Assembly (NCBI GenBank): GCA_902576785.1
Contig: CACGWC010000009.1
Span: forward strand, 1 to 54,664
Origin: an uncultured Pelagibacteraceae bacterium
GTDB lineage: Bacteria > Pseudomonadota > Alphaproteobacteria > Pelagibacterales > Pelagibacteraceae
Length of the DNA: 54,664 nt
Direction: 5' to 3'
Part shown: positions 42,285 through 50,381 of the stretch, in pieces
How positions within the stretch are numbered: position 1 is the stretch's first letter
Layout of the letters: the number at the start of each line of letters is the position of its first letter
Made by a program: the position numbers and the translations under genes
Notes under the pieces: model-generated
Seen by the model: the letters and a program-made list of their open reading frames with translations, nothing else
Database searches by the model: none
Told to the model about the DNA's origin: nothing

Positions 42285-43110
42285 AACAAAAAAAACAGAA
42301 AAAAAAAAAAAATTTAAAAAAAAGTCTTTAGTTACAAAAAAAAATAAAAGTGCAATAAAACCAAAAAAAAGCAAAACTAGTATTAAAGTAAAAAAAGTTA
42401 AAAGTATAAAAAAAACTTCCAAACCGAACATTAAAGGAAAATTATCTAAAGTCGAAAAAAAAGAGAACTCAGAAACCAGCTCCAATTTACTTCGTATTCC
42501 AAAAAATAATGAGCAAAAACCAGAAATAAAGAAGGTTAAAAAACAAGATACTGAGAAAAAAGAGTATAAGGTGAAAGATTACGTGGTCTATCCAAAGCAT
42601 GGGGTTGGTCAAATTACAGAATTTAAAAAAATGAACATTGGTGGGATAGACATAGAGGCATATATCTTAAAATTTGAAAAAGATAAAGCGAATGGAATGG
42701 TACCAGTGAATAAGCAATCTCACCTTAGACCATTAGCTACAATCAATCAGTTGAATAAATGTATTAGTATTTTAAAAAGTAAACCAAAGATCAAAAGAAG
42801 CATGTGGAGTAGAAGAGCACAAGAATATGAAGCAAAAATATCATCTGGTAAAATTTACGAGCTTGCCGAAGTAGTCAGAGACCTTAATAAGGGAGATGAT
42901 CTTATGGTAGATCAATCATATAGTGAAAGACAACTTTTTGAAAAAGCATATGACAGAATTCTCACTGAATTCCAAATTGTTCTAAACGCAAATTTAGAAG
43001 ATACTCAAAAGAAATTAGATAAAGCTTTAAAAAGAAACATTGAAAAACAAGTTCAGAAAATAGAAAATAAGCCACCTGAAGAAGAAATTTCAGAGGAAGT
43101 AGCAAAGTAA
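42241..43110 (+). CDS. carD: CarD-family transcription regulator with Lys-rich N-terminal extension
   Basis: 289 residues from ATG 42241 (alternatives: ATG 42226, TTG 42217, TTG 42253). Residues 1 to about 105 are a low-complexity basic tail, nearly half Lys. The CarD domain follows: [20 protein letters not shown] (RNA polymerase-interacting Tudor-like part) and a helical DNA-binding part including [19 protein letters not shown] and LAEVVRDL. CarD binds the RNA polymerase beta subunit and stabilises open promoter complexes. It overlaps fdxA by 44 bases, last in the helicase operon, and ends at the hairpin 43116-43148. Start choice is uncertain. Confidence 0.9.
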   Translation: MKKINLINTLKKTFKTKKTEKKKKFKKKSLVTKKNKSAIKPKKSKTSIKVKKVKSIKKTSKPNIKGKLSKVEKKENSETSSNLLRIPKNNEQKPEIKKVKKQDTEKKEYKVKDYVVYPKHGVGQITEFKKMNIGGIDIEAYILKFEKDKANGMVPVNKQSHLRPLATINQLNKCISILKSKPKIKRSMWSRRAQEYEAKISSGKIYELAEVVRDLNKGDDLMVDQSYSERQLFEKAYDRILTEFQIVLNANLEDTQKKLDKALKRNIEKQVQKIENKPPEEEISEEVAK

Positions 43111-43115
43111 AAAAA

Positions 43116-43148
43116 AACGCTCCTCACGCAAGCGCCATGAGAAGCGTT
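43116..43148. terminator. Hairpin terminator between carD and the small basic gene, strongest on the minus strand
   Basis: AACGCT-C-CTCA (43116-43126) pairs with TGAG-A-AGCGTT (43138-43148) around an 11-base loop. On the minus strand it is followed by a run of U (43117 down to 43109 in the plus-strand A run), a good intrinsic terminator for the gene at 43171-43254. On the plus strand the tail ATTTAAT is weaker but could end carD transcripts. Confidence 0.85.
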
Positions 43149-43170
43149 ATTTAATAAAAAGAATACTAAA

Positions 43171-43254
43171 TTATTTTCTTCTTCTTTTCTTAGCTTTTTT
43201 CTTAGCTTTTTTCTTAGTTTTCTTTTTAGCAGCTTTTTTTCTTCTTTTAGCCAT
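43171..43254 (-). CDS. 27-residue Lys/Arg/Ala protein, possibly nucleic-acid or ribosome binding
   Basis: ATG at 43254-43252 to TAA ending at 43171. The peptide starts MAKRRKKAAKKKTKKK and ends KKAKKRRRK: 20 of 27 residues are Lys or Arg, the rest mostly Ala. It has a Shine-Dalgarno GGGAG (plus-strand CTCCC 43261-43265) six bases before the ATG, a sigma70-like promoter at 43306-43334, a 5' hairpin and an intrinsic terminator. Such a composition recalls histone H1-like tails and tiny ribosomal proteins such as Thx, but there is no motif to decide. The complete set of expression signals is the main argument that it is a gene. Confidence 0.7.
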   Translation of the reverse strand: MAKRRKKAAKKKTKKKAKKKAKKRRRK

Positions 43255-43275
43255 CTTTAGCTCCCTTTTTTTATT

Positions 43276-43294
43276 ACGAATCTTTTTGATTCGT
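43276..43294 (-). other. Perfect 7-bp hairpin in the 5' UTR of the small basic gene
   Basis: ACGAATC and GATTCGT flank a five-base loop. With the predicted promoter, transcription would begin near 43299, so this hairpin sits at the very 5' end of the mRNA. That placement may protect the short message from 5'-end-dependent decay; this is inference. Confidence 0.55.
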
Positions 43295-43305
43295 TTAATT
43301 ACCTT

Positions 43306-43334
43306 TTTGTAATTTTTTTGAATAGTTATGTCAA
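43306..43334 (-). promoter_or_regulatory. Sigma70-like promoter for the 27-residue basic protein
   Basis: On the minus strand TTGACA (43334-43329) is followed by a 17-base spacer and TACAAA (43311-43306), a full consensus -35 and a 4-of-6 match to the -10 box. It lies about 55 bases upstream of the ATG. This is the clearest promoter seen in the window. Confidence 0.6.
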
Positions 43335-43435
43335 TTACATAATTTTTTATAAATTTTTAATTATTTTTTAAAAAAAATAAAAAAAAATGATACTAAAAAA
43401 AGTTAAGTAAAACAGGGATTATTAAACAATTTTTT

Positions 43436-45148
43436 TTAATTATTATATAGATTTTCAAAATTATTTTTGTATTTATTTATTATTTTATATCTTTTCAACT
43501 TTAATGTTGGAGTTAACATTCCATTTTCAATTGAAAATTTTTCTTGAATTAGAAAATATTTTTTTACATTTTCTATTTTCGAAAGATTTTGATTTAACTT
43601 TTTAATTTCGCTATCTATTTTTTCATTTTTAATATCCAAATAGTCATCGTTGAGCACTAATAAAGCAACTAAGTAAGGTTTATTATCACCATAAACAATT
43701 GCTTGATCTATAAATTCGAGATTTACTAATTCATTTTCAATTTTTAATGGAGAAATATTATCTCCTCCAGGGGTAATAAGAATATCCTTCTTTCTATCTG
43801 TAATTTTTAAAAAATCATTTTCGAATACCCCTATATCCCCCGTGTGCAACCATCCATCTTTCAAAACTTTTTTAGTTTCTTCTTTGTTATTCCAATACCC
43901 CAACATTACATTTTCACCTTTTACTAAAATTTCACCATCTTCAGCTATTTTTACTTCATTTCCTTTAAATGGTGGTCCAACTGTATCTATTCTAATATCA
44001 TCTATTGGATTGCAGCTCACTACTGGAGAGGTTTCAGTCAAGCCGTAGCCTTGCAAGGTTGGTAAACCAATTGCATTTAGGAAATATCCAACTTCTTTAT
44101 CTAGGGCCCCACCTCCAGAAACAAATGTTTTAAGAGATCCACCAAATTGTGATTTAATTTTTTTTCTAACCAATCTCTCTAGGATGCTGTCTTGTATCTT
44201 TTCAAAGAAAGTTAGTTTTTCTTTTTTTACTTTTTTTAGACCTATTTCTAACATTTTAAATATTAATTTTTTTTTTATTCCCTTGGCTTTTTTAAAACTA
44301 GCATTAATTTTTTGATAAAGATTTTGATAAAATCTTGGCACAGCTGTCATAATTTCTGGAGAACAATCACACATATTCTTAACTAGTTTATCAATGCTCT
44401 CGGCATAAAAGATTCTAGCCGCTACAGTAATTTGGACAAATTGAACAGTGTGCTCATAAGAATGTGAAAGCGGCAGCCATGTTAGGAACCTGGGCTGTTC
44501 TTCTGATAACAATGGTTTTAGAATATCTATTGCACCCTCACAATTATTTAAGATGCCTCCATGACTTAAAATCACTCCTTTAGGATTTCCTTGAGTACCT
44601 GATGTATAAATTATACAAGATGGGTCTTTTCTTGAGGCTTTGGATTTATGAATTGGTAAATTTTTTTTATAATTATTTTGAATTAAGTCTTCTAAATTAA
44701 TATATTCAATTTCAACATTTGGTAATTTTTCAAAAGAAAATATTTTTTTTATAAATGTTTTGCCCTTAATAATGTTTTTCAATTTATTGTATTGTTCAAT
44801 ATTTGAGACAAAAATTATACTTGGAGTACAGTCATTTAGAATATAATTGTAATCATTTTCTGCATAAGTTGTGTAAGCTGGGACCGTTATACCATCAGAT
44901 AACATAATTGATAAATCTGCGATAAACCATTCAGGTCTATTTTCAGAAATTAACAAACATCTATCGCCTTTTGATATTACTTTTTTTAATTCATTAGAAA
45001 CCAAATTAATAAAATCGTATGTTTCCTGCCAGGAATAGTTTTTTCTTTTATCGCCTAAAGTTGATAATAAAATTTTGTTTTTATGAATTTGTTTATTATA
45101 TTGATCAAAAAAAAGTTCTGTTAAATTATTAATTTGTTTTAAATTCAT
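43436..45148 (-). CDS. Long-chain acyl-CoA synthetase (AMP-forming), FadD15/Faa1-like
   Basis: 570 residues from ATG 45148. A longer reading from TTG 45166 runs into tRNA-Leu and was rejected. Motifs: CIIYTSGTQGNPKGVILSHGG (P-loop), YGLTETSPVVSCNP, GWLHTGDIGVFENDFLKITDRKKD. The C-terminus has GGDNISPLKIENEL followed by a lid domain of Faa1 type. It activates a fatty acid to acyl-CoA through an acyl-adenylate. Only eight bases (AAAAAAAC) separate the ATG from the CCA end of tRNA-Leu and there is no Shine-Dalgarno, so translation may start on a nearly leaderless mRNA made by tRNA processing. Confidence 0.92.
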   Translation of the reverse strand: MNLKQINNLTELFFDQYNKQIHKNKILLSTLGDKRKNYSWQETYDFINLVSNELKKVISKGDRCLLISENRPEWFIADLSIMLSDGITVPAYTTYAENDYNYILNDCTPSIIFVSNIEQYNKLKNIIKGKTFIKKIFSFEKLPNVEIEYINLEDLIQNNYKKNLPIHKSKASRKDPSCIIYTSGTQGNPKGVILSHGGILNNCEGAIDILKPLLSEEQPRFLTWLPLSHSYEHTVQFVQITVAARIFYAESIDKLVKNMCDCSPEIMTAVPRFYQNLYQKINASFKKAKGIKKKLIFKMLEIGLKKVKKEKLTFFEKIQDSILERLVRKKIKSQFGGSLKTFVSGGGALDKEVGYFLNAIGLPTLQGYGLTETSPVVSCNPIDDIRIDTVGPPFKGNEVKIAEDGEILVKGENVMLGYWNNKEETKKVLKDGWLHTGDIGVFENDFLKITDRKKDILITPGGDNISPLKIENELVNLEFIDQAIVYGDNKPYLVALLVLNDDYLDIKNEKIDSEIKKLNQNLSKIENVKKYFLIQEKFSIENGMLTPTLKLKRYKIINKYKNNFENLYNN

Positions 45149-45156
45149 GTTTTTTT

Positions 45157-45243
45157 TGGTGGGCAAAGAGAGAATCGAACTCTCACAGTATTGCTACTAT
45201 TGGATTTTGAGTCCAACGCGTCTACCAGTTCCGCCATTCGCCC
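45157..45243 (-). tRNA. tRNA-Leu (anticodon CAA), CCA encoded
   Basis: Acceptor arm GGGCGAA pairs with TTTGCCC, then A and an encoded CCA (plus-strand TGG 45157-45159). The anticodon arm TTGGA/TCCAA closes loop CTCAAAA, giving CAA, which reads UUG. A long variable arm is present, as expected for class II tRNA-Leu. It is followed by the acyl-CoA synthetase gene after eight bases; upstream is a 65-base divergent spacer to the DedA/YqaA gene. Confidence 0.95.
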
Positions 45244-45308
45244 ATTTATTTTTAGTTTCATAGAATATAAATAATAGTATTAAAACACTATTTATATTAA
45301 AAGAAAAT

Positions 45309-45917
45309 ATGTTTAGGGATCTATTTAATAAAACAATTAAACTTGCAGGGCATAAAAGCTCTAAAAAAATTTTAGGATTTATATCTTTTATTGAGAGTTT
45401 TATATTTCCTATTCCGCCAGATGTTCTGATTATTCCAATGACTATTGCCGATAGACAAAGATGGATAAAAATAGCAACCATTGCCACGCTAGGATCAGTT
45501 CTAGGTGCATGTTTAGGATATTTCATAGGATATGTTTTTTTCAATGAAATCGGCATTAAGATTTTTGAGCTTTACGGTGTAGATAATGCCTCATTTTTAA
45601 AAGATAAAATTTCATCAGATGGAGGTGTTCTTGCATGGGCAACGTTGTTAGCTATAGCAGGCTTTACACCCATCCCATTTAAATTACTCACAATAACTAG
45701 TGGGTTCGTTCAATTTAATATAATTTATTTTATAATTGTATCCTTGCTAACAAGAGGATCTAGATTTTTTATAATAGCTTTTTTGGTTGGAAATTTTGGT
45801 CCAGCTATGAAAGCAATAATTGAAAAAAAACTGCTTAAAGTTTCAATTATAATCTCAATTGCATTAATAGTTTTTGCTATTTTAATTTATAAATTTTTAC
45901 AAAACTTTATGAACTAA
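45309..45917 (+). CDS. YqaA/DedA-like VTT-domain membrane protein
   Basis: 202 residues. Four or five hydrophobic segments; FIESFIFPIPPDVLIIPMTI near the N-terminus and ALLAIAGFTPIPFKLLTITSG with FLTRGSRFFIIAFLVG-like sequence (LLTRGSRFF) match the YqaA subgroup of the SNARE-associated/VTT family. DedA-type proteins are implicated in lipid scrambling or undecaprenyl-phosphate flipping; the role of this subgroup is not settled. dsbB follows after one base. Confidence 0.88.
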   Translation: MFRDLFNKTIKLAGHKSSKKILGFISFIESFIFPIPPDVLIIPMTIADRQRWIKIATIATLGSVLGACLGYFIGYVFFNEIGIKIFELYGVDNASFLKDKISSDGGVLAWATLLAIAGFTPIPFKLLTITSGFVQFNIIYFIIVSLLTRGSRFFIIAFLVGNFGPAMKAIIEKKLLKVSIIISIALIVFAILIYKFLQNFMN

Positions 45918-45918
45918 A

Positions 45919-46392
45919 ATGAATATTATTTTAAAAAGAAAAAATATTTATTTACTAATTTTTATATACTCAATTATTGCCATATCATCTGCGATTTATA
46001 TTGAAAAAGTTTTGGGGTATTTGCCATGTAAATTATGTATTTATCAAAGAATTCCTTTTTTAGTAGCGATCTTTATTTGTTTTTTGGGATATAACTATTT
46101 TAAATCTGATAGAATATTAATTGCTTTAATCATTACATTTACACTTAGTGCTGCTCTTGCAGGATATCATTTTGGTATAGAAAATGGCATTTTTGATGAA
46201 TATGCTGGTTGTACAAACACAAACACAGATATAACAAATAAAGAAAAAATAATCGAAAGTCTTGGAATGGTTAAAAATTGTAAAGATGTAGAGTTCACTA
46301 TTTTAGGTATCTCTTTATCTGGATTGAATTTTTTAACATCTTTACTAATCGTATTATTTTCGTTAAGAGCTCTTGTTTATGAAAAAAACTAA
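45919..46392 (+). CDS. dsbB: Disulfide bond formation protein DsbB family
   Basis: 157 residues with four hydrophobic helices. LPCKLCIYQRIPF after the first helix is the DsbB redox CxxC with the quinone-site Arg; a second periplasmic pair is formed by the Cys in YAGCTNTN and MVKNCKDV. It should reoxidise DsbA and pass electrons to ubiquinone. No dsbA is here. The 3' end overlaps coq7 by 14 bases, which places a quinone-dependent oxidase next to a ubiquinone biosynthesis gene. Confidence 0.9.
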   Translation: MNIILKRKNIYLLIFIYSIIAISSAIYIEKVLGYLPCKLCIYQRIPFLVAIFICFLGYNYFKSDRILIALIITFTLSAALAGYHFGIENGIFDEYAGCTNTNTDITNKEKIIESLGMVKNCKDVEFTILGISLSGLNFLTSLLIVLFSLRALVYEKN

Positions 46393-46912
46393 CAAGAGAA
46401 AATTAGAAGAATTTATTAGAGTTGATCACGCCGGAGAAAGGGGTGCAATTAAAATATATGAAGGTCAACTTTTAGCACTTAAAACATTCAAAAAAGATCC
46501 TGAACTACTAAAATTAGTAGAAGAAATGAGAGAACATGAGCAAGAACATAGTGATTTTTTTGAAAATGAAATCATAGAAAGAAATATAAAACCGACTAAA
46601 TTTTTACCACTATGGGATCTATTGGGAGTAGGTTTGGGTTTCGGCTCAACAATATTAGGAAAAAAAGCAGCCATGCTGTGCACAGCCTCTGTTGAGGAAG
46701 TAATTGATAAACATTACCAAAGTCAAATAGATCAATTACAAGATGATGAGAAAAAACTTAGAGAAAAAATTAAAAAATTTAGAGCTGATGAATTGGAACA
46801 TAAAGATATTGCATATGAGCACGGCGCAACAAAAAAAGGATTGTATTCAGTAATGGATAAAATTATTAAAACTGGCTCGAAAATTGCTATAAATATCTCT
46901 GAAAAAATTTAA
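46379..46912 (+). CDS. coq7: 2-polyprenyl-3-methyl-6-methoxy-1,4-benzoquinone monooxygenase, Coq7 family
   Basis: 177 residues from ATG 46379; the TTG at 46373 is an unlikely start. Di-iron carboxylate ligands are visible in two repeats: FIRVDHAGERGAIKIYEGQ with EEMREHEQEHSDFF, and EEVIDKHYQSQ with RADELEHKDIAYEHG. It carries out the 5-hydroxylation (demethoxyubiquinone hydroxylation) late in ubiquinone synthesis, an oxygen-dependent step. Convergent with the HNH gene; both stops lie within TTAA. Confidence 0.95.
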   Translation: MKKTNKRKLEEFIRVDHAGERGAIKIYEGQLLALKTFKKDPELLKLVEEMREHEQEHSDFFENEIIERNIKPTKFLPLWDLLGVGLGFGSTILGKKAAMLCTASVEEVIDKHYQSQIDQLQDDEKKLREKIKKFRADELEHKDIAYEHGATKKGLYSVMDKIIKTGSKIAINISEKI

Positions 46913-47481
46913 CTAGGATCTAATTCCACATCCCAATATAAATAATCCATCCAACTGCTGTGTAGAAAATTAGGAGGAAAATTCTTCCCATTTCTATGAA
47001 GATCTTCTGTTGTTGGTTGAAAAGGCCATTGATTTAACTTCATTCCAGAATTTTTTAACAATCTTCCACCTTTTTTTACATTACATGCTGAGCAAGCAGT
47101 AACAACATTTTCCCAATCAGTTTTCCCACCTTTTGATCTTGGAAGAAGATGGTCAAAAGTTAGTTCATCATTACTTCCACAATATTGACAACTGAACTTA
47201 TCCCTTAAGAAAACGTTAAATCTTGTGAAATTTGGATTTGAACGAGGCTTAATAAAAGATTTTAATGCAATAACACTCGGTAACTGCATAGAGAATGATG
47301 GACTTCTTATCATTCTATCATAATGACTTACAATTGAGACTCTATCTAAAAATACAGATTTAATAGCGTCTTGCCATGACCATAATGATAAAGGATAATA
47401 ACTTAATGGTCTATAATCTGCGTTAAGAACTAGAGCTGGACATTTTTCGAGTGAAAGGTTTTCATTGATCATCAAAGTCAT
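46909..47481 (-). CDS. HNH endonuclease family protein
   Basis: 190 residues. FSCQYCGSNDELTFDHLLPRSKGGKTDWENVVTACSACNVKKG has two CxxC pairs for zinc and the DH...N residues of the HNH site. The N-terminal half (ALVLNADYRPLSYYPLSLWSWQDAI) matches the widespread conserved HNH proteins of alphaproteobacteria and cyanobacteria rather than restriction or homing enzymes. Likely a housekeeping or stress nuclease; the target is unknown. A second Met at 47472 is an alternative start. Confidence 0.85.
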   Translation of the reverse strand: MTLMINENLSLEKCPALVLNADYRPLSYYPLSLWSWQDAIKSVFLDRVSIVSHYDRMIRSPSFSMQLPSVIALKSFIKPRSNPNFTRFNVFLRDKFSCQYCGSNDELTFDHLLPRSKGGKTDWENVVTACSACNVKKGGRLLKNSGMKLNQWPFQPTTEDLHRNGKNFPPNFLHSSWMDYLYWDVELDPS

Positions 47482-47539
47482 AATTATTTAATATATTATA
47501 TATTATTATTAATCAATGTAACAAAAAAGTTGATTCTCT

Positions 47540-48196
47540 TTAAATATCAAAATTATTTTTGATAAATTTTAATGCATTACTTGAAGCTTCTATTGGTATA
47601 TGATGGTCGCACTCTTTGATCATTAAAGTTTCTACACTAATATTATGGCGTGTAAAAAAATCTTTTGCTTCCAATAAATTATAGGGTGGAACTATTTCAT
47701 CTTTTTCACCATGAATTAATAAAGTTTTTGTTTTAGAAATTAATCTTAAACTAAGATCTTCTTTATTTATAATCTTTCCAGAAAATCCAACAATACAATT
47801 AAAGGGATCTTTAGAAGTTAAGCCCAAGTTTATTGACATCATGCAACCCTGACTAAATCCAGATAAACATATCTTTGAATTTTCCAAATTATATTCTGCT
47901 TTAACTTCTTCAATGTATTTTCTTAATTTATTTTCAGCTTTTTTTACTTCATTTAAAATATAATTTTTATCATTTGTTTCTAAATCAAACCATTGATAAC
48001 CAATTGGATTAATTTTACATGGTTCATGTCCATTTGGACATAAGAATACTGTATTGGTTAAAAACCTTTTCCAATTCAAAGTTAACATACTTATATCTTT
48101 TCCATCTCCACCATATCCATGAAGTAAAATTACCGCATTTTTGATGTCAAACCCATTTTCAGGTTTTATAATTGTTGATTCAAGGCAAAATGTCAT
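47540..48196 (-). CDS. Phospholipase/carboxylesterase family alpha/beta hydrolase
   Basis: 218 residues. VILLHGYGGDGKDI (oxyanion loop), CLSGFSQGCMMSINLG (nucleophile Ser in GFSQG), LIHGEKDEIVP (Asp) and KECDHHIPIEA (His) give a full catalytic triad of the abhydrolase_2 group. These esterases act on small esters or lysophospholipids. No signal peptide, so cytoplasmic. Its start lies 49 bases from the divergent HIG1 gene. Confidence 0.88.
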   Translation of the reverse strand: MTFCLESTIIKPENGFDIKNAVILLHGYGGDGKDISMLTLNWKRFLTNTVFLCPNGHEPCKINPIGYQWFDLETNDKNYILNEVKKAENKLRKYIEEVKAEYNLENSKICLSGFSQGCMMSINLGLTSKDPFNCIVGFSGKIINKEDLSLRLISKTKTLLIHGEKDEIVPPYNLLEAKDFFTRHNISVETLMIKECDHHIPIEASSNALKFIKNNFDI

Positions 48197-48245
48197 AGAT
48201 AAGTAATTATGTTTTTTTATTTTAAAAAGAAACTAAAATCAAAGT

Positions 48246-48446
48246 ATGATTTCTGAAATATTCGTTAAAATAGCAGCAATTGTTTTGCTTGCAGCTGTAG
48301 CTGTGGTCTTAATTCTTGGAATTAGAACTCTTTTTAAAGGAGACGGAGATAAAAAAACATCTAACAAATTAATGCAGCTTAGAGTTTTGCTACAATTTGT
48401 TGCTGTAATTGTGCTTGTAGCATTAGCTTACTTTTATAAGAATTAA
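48246..48446 (+). CDS. HIG1-domain small twin-transmembrane protein
   Basis: 66 residues with two hydrophobic helices (about 5-26 and 44-62) joined by a basic loop. NKLMQLRVLLQFVAVIV matches the HIG_1_N signature of short alphaproteobacterial proteins. Mitochondrial relatives modulate cytochrome oxidase assembly, so a respiratory role is plausible but inferred. Its TAA is shared antiparallel with the TlpA stop (TTAA at 48443-48446). Confidence 0.85.
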   Translation: MISEIFVKIAAIVLLAAVAVVLILGIRTLFKGDGDKKTSNKLMQLRVLLQFVAVIVLVALAYFYKN

Positions 48447-48973
48447 TTTAATTCATTTAACCAATTTAAAAATTCATCACTGTTAAAATCTATTGAGCCA
48501 ACAATTCTTGCAAACTCATAACCATCTTTGTCAATGAATAGTGTTGTGGGTAGTCCTCTTAATTTTAAATTTTTTGCAATTACAGCACCGTCACCAATAA
48601 AAACTTGTAATTCTTCTATGAGCAGGTCATCAAAAAACTTCTTAGATGTACTAATATTTTCTCCACCTATATTTATTGGGATAATCATTATTTTTTTTTC
48701 ACCCTTAAGTTTTTGAAGGTTGTTTAATGATGGCATTTCCTCTCTACAAGGAGCACACCATGTTGCCCAAAAATTCAAAATAATTAATTCAGATTTAAAA
48801 TCTTTCAAATTAACTTTATTTCCAGCCTCATTTAAAAAGTCAAAAAACTTAATTTTTTGTTTTTCCTCATAAATTATTAGATTTTTTATATTTGGTGCTT
48901 CTATTGAATATGAAGAGCTAAATGATATGAAGTAAAGAAATATTATTTTAATGGATATAAATATAAATTTCAT
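48443..48973 (-). CDS. TlpA-like periplasmic thioredoxin/disulfide reductase
   Basis: 176 residues from ATG 48973. The open frame runs farther upstream (to 49105) but through argH; the chosen start gives a clean signal peptide, MKFIFISIKIIFLYFISFSS. The thioredoxin fold has the redox motif WATWCAPC and the cis-Pro segment LRGLPTTLFI. It should reduce periplasmic disulfides, for example in cytochrome c maturation. Its start codon is only 19 bases from that of argH on the other strand, so the two promoters must lie inside the opposite coding regions. Confidence 0.9.
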   Translation of the reverse strand: MKFIFISIKIIFLYFISFSSSYSIEAPNIKNLIIYEEKQKIKFFDFLNEAGNKVNLKDFKSELIILNFWATWCAPCREEMPSLNNLQKLKGEKKIMIIPINIGGENISTSKKFFDDLLIEELQVFIGDGAVIAKNLKLRGLPTTLFIDKDGYEFARIVGSIDFNSDEFLNWLNELN

Positions 48974-48992
48974 AGATTTGTAATTGAATAAC

Positions 48993-50381
48993 ATGAGTAA
49001 AAATAAAAACAATAAACCAATTTGGGGCACAAGAATTAAGAAAAATGCCTCAACTTTATTTAAAAAAGTTGGTGGTTCATTACCAGTAGACAAAAGACTA
49101 TTCAAAGAAGATATCGAAGGATCGATTGCTCATGTCGAGATGCTTCACAAACAGAAAATTATAAATTTCAGGATAAAAAATAAAATAATTTGGGGATTAA
49201 AAAGAATTAAAAATGAAATTGTAAAAAAGAAATTCAATTTTAATTATGATTTAGAGGATATTCATATGAATATAGAAAACAGATTATTTGAACTTATTGG
49301 TGACGATGCTGGATATGTTCATACTGCTAGATCTAGAAATGATCAGGTAATTACCGACCTTAAATTATGGTTAAAAGAAGCAACAAAAAAAATAATAATT
49401 TTATTAGATAATACAAATTCAAATATTCTAAATCTTGCACAAAAAAATATCAGAACAATTATGCCAGGATTTACACATTTAAAAAATGCACAACCACTAT
49501 CTTTAGCACATTATCTACTAGCATATGTTGAAATGTTTAGGAGAGATAAGAAAAAATTTAACAATAATTTAGAATTTTTAGATGAAAATCCTTTAGGAGT
49601 AGGGGCTTTATCTGGCACCTCTTTTAAAATTGACAGAAATTACACCACAAAAAAACTTAAATTTAAAAAACCAACAAACAATTCTGTAGATACTGTATCT
49701 GATAGAGATTTTGTTTTAGATTTTTTGTATTCTTCTCTGGCTTGCTCTTTACACATTTCTAGAATTGCTGAAGAACTAATAATTTGGAATTCTGATGCAT
49801 TTAACTTGATAACTTTAAATGATAAATTAGTAACCGGTTCTTCTATAATGCCACAAAAAAAGAATCCTGATCCATTGGAATACTTGAGAGGTAAAACTGG
49901 AATATTTATTGGAAATATCAATTCTATGATTTCAATATTAAAGGGCTTACCCTTGTCATATTTTAAAGATTTACAGGATGACAAAGAAATTGTTTTTAAA
50001 ACAAATGATCAATTAAAAATATCGCTATCTTTATTGAATGATGTATTAAAAAATTTAATAATAAATAAAAAAAGTATGCTATCCCTTGCGGAAAAAGGAT
50101 TCACTACAGCTACAGATTTATCTGATTACATTGTAAGAGAACTTGGATATCCATTTAGAAAGGCATACATACAAACAGCGAAAATAATTAATTTAGCTGA
50201 AAAAAAAAACAAAAAACTTCACGAACTAGAATTGAAAGAAATAAATCAAATTGAGCCAAAACTTACATTAAATGTTTATAAAATACTAAATCTAGAAAAT
50301 TCAATTATTTCAAAAAAATCTTATGGCGGAACTTCTTTTGAGAACGTTAAGAAAATGATAAAAAAAGCAAAAAATGAGTAA
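48993..50381 (+). CDS. argH: Argininosuccinate lyase
   Basis: 462 residues from ATG 48993. Superfamily signature GSSIMPQKKNPDPLE is present, along with HTARSRNDQVITDLKLWL and AEKGFTTATDLSDYIVRELG. Splits argininosuccinate to arginine and fumarate, the last step of arginine synthesis. The overlap of eight bases with the following tiny lipoprotein gene and the ATGA junction to lysA make argH-lptM-lysA one tight operon. Confidence 0.97.
   Translation: MSKNKNNKPIWGTRIKKNASTLFKKVGGSLPVDKRLFKEDIEGSIAHVEMLHKQKIINFRIKNKIIWGLKRIKNEIVKKKFNFNYDLEDIHMNIENRLFELIGDDAGYVHTARSRNDQVITDLKLWLKEATKKIIILLDNTNSNILNLAQKNIRTIMPGFTHLKNAQPLSLAHYLLAYVEMFRRDKKKFNNNLEFLDENPLGVGALSGTSFKIDRNYTTKKLKFKKPTNNSVDTVSDRDFVLDFLYSSLACSLHISRIAEELIIWNSDAFNLITLNDKLVTGSSIMPQKKNPDPLEYLRGKTGIFIGNINSMISILKGLPLSYFKDLQDDKEIVFKTNDQLKISLSLLNDVLKNLIINKKSMLSLAEKGFTTATDLSDYIVRELGYPFRKAYIQTAKIINLAEKKNKKLHELELKEINQIEPKLTLNVYKILNLENSIISKKSYGGTSFENVKKMIKKAKNE

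Noticed and set aside
43335..43435. A/T homopolymer region as terminator of the acyl-CoA synthetase gene
   Set aside because: T runs are present but no stable stem precedes them, so a terminator cannot be supported.
45149..45166. Upstream TTG start for the acyl-CoA synthetase
   Set aside because: It would place the start codon inside the acceptor stem of tRNA-Leu; ATG 45148 gives a normal N-terminus.
48974..49105. Longer N-terminus for the TlpA-like protein
   Set aside because: The extension overlaps argH codons on the other strand, and the ATG at 48973 starts a clean signal peptide.
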